Source: Microbacterium sp. BK668 | GTDB lineage: Bacteria > Actinomycetota > Actinomycetes > Actinomycetales > Microbacteriaceae | Direction: 5' to 3' | Assembly (NCBI RefSeq): GCF_004362195.1 | Contig: NZ_SNWG01000002.1 | Location: 124,001 to 188,000, forward strand | DNA: 64,000 nt | In this document: in pieces, positions 46,425 to 53,302 of the stretch | How the letters are laid out: each line of letters opens with the position of its first letter | Position numbering within the stretch: the first letter of the stretch is position 1 | Notes under the pieces: model-generated | The model's input: only the letters and a program-made list of their open reading frames with translations | The model's database searches: none | What the model was told of the DNA's origin: nothing | Program-made: the position numbers and the translations under genes

Positions 46425-47342
46425 ATGTACGACTATTCCGACAGCGCGGGCCTCGCTGCCTTCCTTGCCATCGTCGGCTTCCTCTCGTTCGTGTTCTTCG
46501 TCGGGTTCTACGTGCTGAGCTCGTGGTTCCTGATGAAGATCTTCGACAAGGCCGGGGTGCAGGGCCGGTGGCGCGCGTGGGTGCCCGTCTACAACTACAT
46601 GGTCTTCGCCAAGCTCGGCGACCTGAACCCGTGGCTGGTCCTGATCGGCCTCGGCGCGGGCATCGTGCTCAGCTGGGTGCCGGTCCTCGGATCGCTCATC
46701 GGAATCGCGACCTTCGTGCTGACCCTCCTGGCGGCGTGGCGCGTCGGACTGAAGCTGCAGAAGGAGGCGGTGTGGCTCGTTCTCTACTTCTTCCTGTCGA
46801 TCGTGTGGCTCGGCATCCTCGCCTTCGACAAGTCGCGCTGGAACACGGCGATCCCCGCCGCTCCGTGGGCCGGCAACGGCTTCCTCTCCGACCGTACGAG
46901 CTGGAGCGGCATCCCCGCCCAGACGCCCGCCGGGGGGTACCCCGCCAACCCCGTCACCCAGCCCGGCTATCCGGCCGCGGGAGGCTACCCGCCGGCGGCG
47001 GGATACGCCGCACCGACCGCCGGCTACGACGCACCGCCCGCGGGATACTCGGCACCCCCGGCTGGCTACTCCGCCCCGCCTGCGGGGTACACCGCCCCGC
47101 CTGCCGGCTACACCCCGCCCCCCGCGGCCTCGGAGCCCCCTGCGGGGTACACCCCGCCGCCCGCGGCGGCGGAGCCCCCCGGCGGCTACACGGCGGCCCC
47201 GTCAGCAGCATCGGCACCCGAGCCGCCGGCCGCGCCCGAGCCGCCGGCCCCGTCCGAGCCGCCGGCCGCGTCCGAGCCGCCCGCCGCGTCCGAGCCGCCG
47301 GCCGCGCCCGAGCCGGAAGGCCCGAACGCTCCGCGCGCCTAG
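46425..47342 (+). CDS. DUF5684-like membrane protein with Pro/Ala/Tyr repeats
   Basis: A 305-residue protein. The N-terminal ~140 residues have four or five hydrophobic segments with the block WFLMKIFDKAGVQGRWRAWVPVYNYMVFAKLGD, as in the DUF5684 family. The second half is low-complexity: repeats of A-G-Y-x-A-P-P (from about residue 185) followed by P-P-A-A-S-E units. Such tails occur in actinobacterial envelope proteins and may interact with partner proteins. GGAAAGGGA precedes the ATG, and TACCAT lies in the leader as a possible -10. Function unknown. Confidence 0.78.
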   Translation: MYDYSDSAGLAAFLAIVGFLSFVFFVGFYVLSSWFLMKIFDKAGVQGRWRAWVPVYNYMVFAKLGDLNPWLVLIGLGAGIVLSWVPVLGSLIGIATFVLTLLAAWRVGLKLQKEAVWLVLYFFLSIVWLGILAFDKSRWNTAIPAAPWAGNGFLSDRTSWSGIPAQTPAGGYPANPVTQPGYPAAGGYPPAAGYAAPTAGYDAPPAGYSAPPAGYSAPPAGYTAPPAGYTPPPAASEPPAGYTPPPAAAEPPGGYTAAPSAASAPEPPAAPEPPAPSEPPAASEPPAASEPPAAPEPEGPNAPRA

Positions 47343-47354
47343 AGCACGTCGACA

Positions 47355-47382
47355 GAAGTCCCCGCCGGCCGGCGGGGACTTC
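47355..47382 (+). terminator. Terminator after the Pro-rich membrane protein
   Basis: A 12-bp stem, GAAGTCCCCGCC (47355-47366) with GGCGGGGACTTC (47371-47382), closing a four-base loop. Confidence 0.78.
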
Positions 47383-47400
47383 CGTCGTCCGCCGGGCGGT

Positions 47401-47406
47401 TAGCGT
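47401..47406 (+). promoter_or_regulatory. Leaderless -10 element (TAGCGT)
   Basis: TAGCGT is seven bases before the ATG at 47414 of the aldo/keto reductase gene. Confidence 0.5.
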
Positions 47407-47413
47407 TGACGGC

Positions 47414-48400
47414 ATGACCACCGCCTCCGTTCCCCAGCGCCGGGTCGGCGCATCCGGTCTCCGCGTCTCGGCCGTCGGCCTCGGCTGCAACAACTTCGGC
47501 CGCAAGGACACCCGCACGGAGGGCATCGAGGGCACGCGTGCCGTGCTGGATGCCGCGATCGAGGCCGGGGTGACCTTCCTCGACACCGCCGACATCTACG
47601 GCCGGGAGCCGGGTCTGTCCGAGACGCTCATGGGCGAGGCGCTTCAGGGCCGGCGCGACCAGGTCGTGCTCGCAACCAAGTTCGGCCACGCCGACTTCGC
47701 CCCGGCGGTCCTCGGCGGGTCGAAGGCCTCGCGCAGCGCGGTGCGACGGGCCGTCGAGGCATCCCTGCGGCGCCTGCGAACCGACTGGATCGACCTCTAC
47801 CAGCTTCACACCCCCGATCCCGAGACGCCCATCGAGGAGACCCTCGACGCGCTCGGCGACCTCGTGCGCGAGGGAAAGGTGCGCTACATCGGGCACTCCA
47901 ACCTTCCGGGCTGGCAGATCGCCGAGGCCCATTTCGTCGCGCGCGAGCGGCGCTCGATCCCGTTCGTCTCGGCGCAGAACCAGTACAGCCTGCTGGCCCG
48001 CGACGCCGAGCGCAACGTGCTGCCGGCGGCCGAACGCTACGGCCTCGGCTTCCTCCCGTTCTTCCCCCTCCACAACGGCCTGCTCACGGGGAAGTTCGCA
48101 CGGGATGCCGCACCCGCCGACACCCGGATCATGAGGCAGCGGCCGCACCTCTACGAGAACGCGCCGTGGGACGCGCTCGAGGCGTACCGGGCCTTCTGCG
48201 ACGAGCGCGGTATCACGATGCTCGAGGCGACGTTCGGCTGGCTGCTCGCGCGCCCGGCGATCTCCAGCGTCATCGCGGGCGCGACGAGCCCCGAGCAGGT
48301 CCGCGCGAACGCGGCAGCCGCGGCCGCCTGGACGCCCACGGCGGAGGACCTCGAGGCCATCGACGGCTTCTTCCCGCCGCCGCCCCGCTCGGACACGTGA
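47414..48400 (+). CDS. Aldo/keto reductase
   Basis: A 328-residue NADPH-dependent TIM-barrel reductase. The catalytic tetrad is visible: Asp and Tyr in DTADIYGREPG, Lys in VLATKFGHAD and His in YQLHTPDPETP. The C-terminal cofactor block ISSVIAGATSPEQVRANAAA is typical of the AKR11/12-like group. The natural substrate is not deducible. The frame is open upstream through the neighbouring gene in another frame; the start at 47414 gives the normal family N-terminus. Confidence 0.92.
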   Translation: MTTASVPQRRVGASGLRVSAVGLGCNNFGRKDTRTEGIEGTRAVLDAAIEAGVTFLDTADIYGREPGLSETLMGEALQGRRDQVVLATKFGHADFAPAVLGGSKASRSAVRRAVEASLRRLRTDWIDLYQLHTPDPETPIEETLDALGDLVREGKVRYIGHSNLPGWQIAEAHFVARERRSIPFVSAQNQYSLLARDAERNVLPAAERYGLGFLPFFPLHNGLLTGKFARDAAPADTRIMRQRPHLYENAPWDALEAYRAFCDERGITMLEATFGWLLARPAISSVIAGATSPEQVRANAAAAAAWTPTAEDLEAIDGFFPPPPRSDT

Positions 48401-48462
48401 CCCCCTCGCGGCGGGGGGCGCGGCATCCTCCCGGCGGTTCGCTCTCAGCGCACGCCCCGTAT

Positions 48463-48492
48463 TTGTACCACGTCGTCGGGCAGGCGTAGCGT
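48463..48492 (+). promoter_or_regulatory. Promoter of the ABC exporter operon
   Basis: TTGTAC (48463-48468), an 18-base spacer and TAGCGT (48487-48492). The -10 ends eight bases before GTG 48501, so a leaderless start there is possible. Confidence 0.55.
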
Positions 48493-48500
48493 CAGTCGAC

Positions 48501-50282
48501 GTGCGCGACCGCCTGGTGCGGATGTCGTCGCGTCGCGAAAGGACCCTCGTGCTCGGCAAGATCCTGGTGCGCTATCTCAGCCCGGCGTGGCTGCTGCTCA
48601 TCGCCGTCGTCGTCTTTCAGCTGGCGCAGTCGATCGCTTCGCTCCTGCTGCCCACCCTCAACGCGGACATCATCGACAAGGGCGTCGTCACGGGCGACAT
48701 CGACTACATCTGGCGGACCGGCGGGGTCATGCTCGTCGTGAGCCTCGTGCAGGTCGTCTGCGCGATCATCGCGGTGTACTTCGGCTCACGCCTGGCGATG
48801 GGCATGGGCAAGGAGCTGCGCGGCGACCTCTTCCACCGCGTCGTGGCGTTCTCGCAGCGCGAGGTGGGTCAATACGGCGCGCCGTCCCTCATCACCCGCA
48901 ACACCAACGACGTCCAGCAGGTCCAGATGCTGGTGCAGGTCTCGGCGACCCTGATGGTCTCGGCGCCGATGCTGGCGATCGGCGGCGTCATCATGGCGGT
49001 GCGCCAGGACGCCGGACTGTCGTGGCTGATGGCCGTCGCGATCCCGATCCTGCTCGTCATCGTGGGGCTCATCGTGTGGCGGATGGTGCCGGCCTTCACG
49101 CAGATGCAGAAGAAGATCGACCGCGTGAACCAGATCATGCGGGAGCAGCTCACCGGCATCCGCGTCATCCGGGCGTTCGTGCGCGAGCGCGAGGAGCGCG
49201 TGCGGTTCGCGGCGGCGAGCGAGGACGTGATGGCGACCGGCCTTCGCGCGGGCAATCTCATGGCGCTCATGTTCCCCGCCGTCATGCTGGTCATGAACGT
49301 CTCCAGCGTCGCGGTGATCTGGTTCGGCGCCTTCCAGGTGCAGGACAACGGCGTGCAGATCGGCACGCTCATCGCCTTCCTCAGCTACCTCATGCAGATC
49401 CTCATGGGCGTCATGATGGCGACGTTCATGTTCGTCATGATCCCGCGCGCGGCGGTGTGCGCGAACCGCATCGGCGAGGTGCTGGACACCGAGCCGTCGG
49501 TATCGGCGCCCGCCGACCCCGAGGCGGCGCCCGAAGCGCTCGGACGGGTCGAGTTCGACCACGTCGACTTCGCCTACCCGGGCGCCGACGAGGCGGTCCT
49601 GCACGACCTCACCTTCACCGTCGAGCCCGGCACGACGACCGCCATCATCGGATCGACCGGTGCGGGCAAGACGACGCTCGTCGGCCTCGTGCCGCGGCTG
49701 TTCGACGTGACCGCCGGCGCGGTCCGCGTCGACGGCGTCGACGTCCGCGACTACGAGCCCGACCTGCTGTGGAGACGCATCGGGCTGATCCCGCAGCGCG
49801 CGTTCCTCTTCTCGGGGACGGTGGCCTCCAACCTCCGGTACGGCGACGAGGACGCGACCGACGGCGAGCTGTGGCGGGCGCTCGAGCTGGCCCAGGCGAA
49901 GGACTTCGTCGCGGCCATGCCGGGCGGCCTGGATGCCGCGATCGCCCAGGGCGGCACGAACGTCTCCGGCGGCCAGCGCCAGCGACTGGCCATCGCGCGC
50001 GCGCTGGCGAAGCAGCCCGCGATCTACATCTTCGACGACTCCTTCTCGGCACTGGATCTTTCGACGGATGCCTCGCTGCGCCGCGCCCTCGACACCCACC
50101 TGCCGCACGCGACGCGGCTCGTGGTCGCGCAGCGGGTCTCGACGATCCAGCATGCCGACCAGATCATCGTGCTCGATCACGGACGCATGGTGGGCGTCGG
50201 CACGCACGTCGAGCTCGTCGCGACGAACGACACCTACCGTGAGATCGTCGACTCCCAGCTCGCGGCGGAGGCGGCGGCGTGA
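48501..50282 (+). CDS. ABC exporter subunit 1 (degenerate Walker B)
   Basis: A 593-residue half-transporter: six-helix membrane domain (about 35-320) followed by a nucleotide-binding domain with Walker A GSTGAGKTT, signature VSGGQRQRLA and Walker B IYIFDDSFSALD. The catalytic Glu after Walker B is replaced by Asp, as in the degenerate-site half of heterodimeric exporters such as TM287/288 and LmrCD. GTG 48501 is supported by the promoter spacing; GTG 48549 with AAAGGA upstream is an alternative that trims 16 residues. It overlaps the second subunit gene (GTGA). The substrate (drug, lipid or peptide) is unknown. Confidence 0.92.
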   Translation: MRDRLVRMSSRRERTLVLGKILVRYLSPAWLLLIAVVVFQLAQSIASLLLPTLNADIIDKGVVTGDIDYIWRTGGVMLVVSLVQVVCAIIAVYFGSRLAMGMGKELRGDLFHRVVAFSQREVGQYGAPSLITRNTNDVQQVQMLVQVSATLMVSAPMLAIGGVIMAVRQDAGLSWLMAVAIPILLVIVGLIVWRMVPAFTQMQKKIDRVNQIMREQLTGIRVIRAFVREREERVRFAAASEDVMATGLRAGNLMALMFPAVMLVMNVSSVAVIWFGAFQVQDNGVQIGTLIAFLSYLMQILMGVMMATFMFVMIPRAAVCANRIGEVLDTEPSVSAPADPEAAPEALGRVEFDHVDFAYPGADEAVLHDLTFTVEPGTTTAIIGSTGAGKTTLVGLVPRLFDVTAGAVRVDGVDVRDYEPDLLWRRIGLIPQRAFLFSGTVASNLRYGDEDATDGELWRALELAQAKDFVAAMPGGLDAAIAQGGTNVSGGQRQRLAIARALAKQPAIYIFDDSFSALDLSTDASLRRALDTHLPHATRLVVAQRVSTIQHADQIIVLDHGRMVGVGTHVELVATNDTYREIVDSQLAAEAAA

Positions 50283-52366
50283 GCGGCGCACAGGGGAAGG
50301 GCGAGAGCACCTCGACCGGATCGACGGCCATGCCGGCGCGTCGCATGCCCGCCGGACGCGGGCCCTTCGGGCAGGTCGCGCCCGGCGAGAAGGCGCAGAA
50401 CTTCGGCCCCAGCGCCAAGCGACTGCTCTCGACCCTCCGGGTCGACATGCCGCTGCTCATCCTCGTGCTCGTGCTCGGCACGCTCAGCGTCGCGCTCTCG
50501 GTCATCGGGCCCAAGCTCCTCGGCGACGCGACGAACGTGGTCTTCGCCGGCTTCGTGTCGCTGCAGACGCCTTCCGGCATGACGCAGCAGCAGGTCATCG
50601 ACTCCCTCGTCGCGCAGGGCGACCAGCAGCAGGCCGACATGCTCTCGACGATGGACTTCGTGCCCGGTGCCGGCATCGACTTCCCGAAGCTCGCCATGAT
50701 CGTGACGGCCGTGCTCCTGGTATACGTCTTCGCCAGCATCTTCGGCTGGCTGCAGGCGAGGATCCTCAACGGCGTCGTGCAGCGGGCGATGAATCGCCTG
50801 CGGATGCAGGTCGAGGACAAGGTGCAACGGCTCCCGCTGTCGTACTTCGATAAGGTGCAGCGGGGCGAGCTCCTCAGCCGCGTCACCAACGACGTCGACA
50901 ACATCGGCCAAACCCTCCAGCAGACGCTCTCGCAGGTCGTCATCTCGCTGCTGACCGTCATCGGCGTGCTCGTCATGATGTTCCTCATCTCGCCGCTGCT
51001 CGCCGTCATCGCGCTGGTGACGATCCCGCTGACCCTGATGGTGACGGTGTTCGTGGCGAAGCGCTCGCAGACGCTCTTCGTCGCGCAGTGGAAGGCGACC
51101 GGCGTCCTCAACGCCCGGGTGGAGGAGACCTTCTCGGGGCACTCGATCGTGAAGGTGTTCGGGCACCAGAAGGAGGTCGAGGCCGCGTTCCGCGAGGAGA
51201 ACGAAGAGGTGTACCGCGCGAGCTTCGGCGCGCAGTTCATCTCCGGCATCATCATGCCCGCGATGATGTTCATCGGGAACCTCGTGTACGTCGCGATCGC
51301 CGTCGTGGGCGGACTGCAGGTCGCAGCGGGTCTCATGTCGATCGGCGACGTGCAGGCGTTCATCCAGTACTCGCGCCAGTTCACGCAGCCGCTCAGCCAG
51401 CTCGGATCGATGGCGAACCTCCTCCAGTCCGGCGTCGCGAGCGCCGAGCGCGTCTTCGAGCTCCTCGACGAGGACGAGGAGTCGGCCGACCCCAACCCCG
51501 CCGCGACGGCGCCCGAGTCGGCGAGTCACCTCGCCTTCGAGGACGTCTCGTTCCGCTACAGCCCGGACGAGCCGCTGCTCGACGGCCTCTCCCTCGAGGC
51601 CCACCCCGGAAGCACCGTCGCGATCGTCGGTCCGACCGGGGCGGGCAAGACGACGCTGGTCAACCTCATCATGCGGTTCTACGACGTGGACTCCGGCCGC
51701 ATCACCCTCGACGGCGTCGACACGCGCACGATGACGCGCGACGACCTGCGCGCCCGGACGGGGATGGTGCTGCAGGACACCTGGCTGTTCGCCGGCACGA
51801 TCCGCGAGAACATCGCGTACGGGCGACCGGATGCCTCGGAGGAGGAGATCGTCTCGGCGGCCACAGCCGCCTACGTGGACCGGTTCGTCCACGCGCTTCC
51901 CGACGGCTACGAGACGATGCTCGACGACGAGGCCACAAACCTCAGCGTCGGAGAGCGCCAGCTCGTCACGATCGCGCGCGCCTTCCTCGCCGACCCGCGG
52001 ATCCTGATCCTCGACGAGGCCACATCCTCCGTCGACACCCGCACGGAGCTGCTCATCCAGCGCGCGATGTCGCGCCTCCGCGCCGATCGCACCGCGTTCG
52101 TCATCGCGCACCGGCTCTCGACCATCCGCGACGCCGACCTCATCCTCGTCATGGAGGACGGGGCGATCGTCGAGCAGGGCTCCCACGACGCGCTCCTGCG
52201 CGCACGCGGTGCCTACTGGCGGCTCTACAACGCCCAGTTCGAGGCGGCGATCGACGATGAGGCGTCGTCGGCGGCGCCCGCCCTGGTCGGCGCCCCGCCC
52301 GTGCCTACCACGGCGACCATCCTCGCCGCCACCGCGGAGGAGGACTTCGAGGCGCTCGAGGGGTAG
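50279..52366 (+). CDS. ABC exporter subunit 2 (canonical Walker B, degenerate signature)
   Basis: A 695-residue half-transporter with a ~55-residue Gly/Pro-rich N-terminal tail and six membrane helices. A ~60-residue extracytoplasmic loop between helices 1 and 2 (TPSGMTQQQVIDSLVAQGDQ region) is followed by the NBD with Walker A GPTGAGKTT and Walker B ILILDEATSS (catalytic Glu present). The ABC signature reads LSVGERQ instead of LSGGQ. Together with the Asp in subunit 1, this makes one active and one degenerate ATP site, as in TM287/288-type heterodimers. Start GTG overlaps the stop of subunit 1. Confidence 0.92.
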   Translation: MSGAQGKGESTSTGSTAMPARRMPAGRGPFGQVAPGEKAQNFGPSAKRLLSTLRVDMPLLILVLVLGTLSVALSVIGPKLLGDATNVVFAGFVSLQTPSGMTQQQVIDSLVAQGDQQQADMLSTMDFVPGAGIDFPKLAMIVTAVLLVYVFASIFGWLQARILNGVVQRAMNRLRMQVEDKVQRLPLSYFDKVQRGELLSRVTNDVDNIGQTLQQTLSQVVISLLTVIGVLVMMFLISPLLAVIALVTIPLTLMVTVFVAKRSQTLFVAQWKATGVLNARVEETFSGHSIVKVFGHQKEVEAAFREENEEVYRASFGAQFISGIIMPAMMFIGNLVYVAIAVVGGLQVAAGLMSIGDVQAFIQYSRQFTQPLSQLGSMANLLQSGVASAERVFELLDEDEESADPNPAATAPESASHLAFEDVSFRYSPDEPLLDGLSLEAHPGSTVAIVGPTGAGKTTLVNLIMRFYDVDSGRITLDGVDTRTMTRDDLRARTGMVLQDTWLFAGTIRENIAYGRPDASEEEIVSAATAAYVDRFVHALPDGYETMLDDEATNLSVGERQLVTIARAFLADPRILILDEATSSVDTRTELLIQRAMSRLRADRTAFVIAHRLSTIRDADLILVMEDGAIVEQGSHDALLRARGAYWRLYNAQFEAAIDDEASSAAPALVGAPPVPTTATILAATAEEDFEALEG

Positions 52367-52371
52367 TCCAC

Positions 52372-52377
52372 TAGTAT
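52372..52377 (+). promoter_or_regulatory. -10 element (TAGTAT) of the PP2C gene
   Basis: TAGTAT lies directly before GTG 52378, so that GTG would be untranscribed. This supports the downstream start at 52432, which has its own Shine-Dalgarno. Confidence 0.5.
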
Positions 52378-52431
52378 GTGAGCACGTCGGTGGGCCCGCT
52401 GGTCCGCCCTGGTTCCCTGGGAGATGGCGGC

Positions 52432-53235
52432 GTGCCGGAAGTTTCCACCCAGCATCGCTCGGTGCAGATCGGCGAGAGTTCGCACGGTGGCACGATCGAG
52501 CTCGCCTGGGCGGGCGCGACCCACACGGGCCGCCGTCGCGACGTCAACCAGGACGCGCTGCTGACCGAGTACCCGCTGTTCGTCGTGGCCGACGGCATGG
52601 GCGGACACCTCGGGGGCGAGATCGCGAGCACGAGCACGGTGGACCGGCTGCGCGGTGTCGTGGATGCCGGGAGCGTGACGCCGAAGACGATCGAGAAGGG
52701 CCTCGCGCGGGCCGTGAAGGACATCGCGTCCCACCCCGAGACCACGGACGACGGCACCGGCACCACCCTGACCGGTGTCTACCTCGACACCGCGGAGAAC
52801 CCGCCCCACTGGGTGACGCTGAACATCGGCGACTCGCGGGTCTATCTGCTGCGCGACGGTGCGATCGCCCAGGTCACGACTGACCACTCGGTCGTGCAGG
52901 AGCTCGTCGCCGCGGGACGTCTGAGCCCCGAGGAAGCCGAGAACCACCCCTACGGGAACGTCATCACCCGCGCGGTCGGGCCGAGCGAGAGCGTGGCGCC
53001 GGACTACGTCAGGCTCGACGTCACCGACGGCGATCGGTTCGTGATCTGCTCGGACGGCCTGACGAAGGAGCTCACCGATTACGGCATCCAGCACTTCCTG
53101 ACCGAGAACGCCGACCCCGCCGACGCGGTGTCGTCGATGATGGACGCGGCTCTGGAGAACGGCGGGCGGGACAACATCACGATCATCGTCCTGGACGTGG
53201 CGATCCCCGCCGCCTCCTCCACAGACGCCGGCTGA
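52432..53235 (+). CDS. PP2C-family serine/threonine phosphatase
   Basis: A 267-residue PPM phosphatase with the metal-binding motifs RDVNQDALL, VADGMGGHLGGE, GTGTTLTG, NIGDSRVYLLRDG, CSDGLTKEL and GGRDNITIIV, so both Mn/Mg sites are complete. It has no membrane anchor, unlike PstP. GTG 52432 is preferred for its ribosome binding site (GGGAG, eight bases upstream); GTG 52378 would add a low-complexity tail. It is followed after 67 bases by the EccC-like ATPase gene and may act on a Ser/Thr-kinase circuit linked to it; no kinase is in the window. Confidence 0.93.
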   Translation: MPEVSTQHRSVQIGESSHGGTIELAWAGATHTGRRRDVNQDALLTEYPLFVVADGMGGHLGGEIASTSTVDRLRGVVDAGSVTPKTIEKGLARAVKDIASHPETTDDGTGTTLTGVYLDTAENPPHWVTLNIGDSRVYLLRDGAIAQVTTDHSVVQELVAAGRLSPEEAENHPYGNVITRAVGPSESVAPDYVRLDVTDGDRFVICSDGLTKELTDYGIQHFLTENADPADAVSSMMDAALENGGRDNITIIVLDVAIPAASSTDAG

Positions 53236-53302
53236 CCCCCACCTCTCCCCGGACGGGGAACCGATCGCATCCGCGGCGGACCGCTCCGGCTTGGCTGGGA
53301 CG

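Noticed and set aside
46970-47330. Short tandem DNA repeats that might look like a CRISPR or minisatellite
   Set aside because: They are in frame and encode the Pro/Ala/Tyr repeats of the membrane protein; no spacers.
52378-52431. Upstream GTG start of the PP2C gene
   Set aside because: It directly follows the -10-like TAGTAT and would lie before the transcription start; GTG 52432 has a good Shine-Dalgarno.
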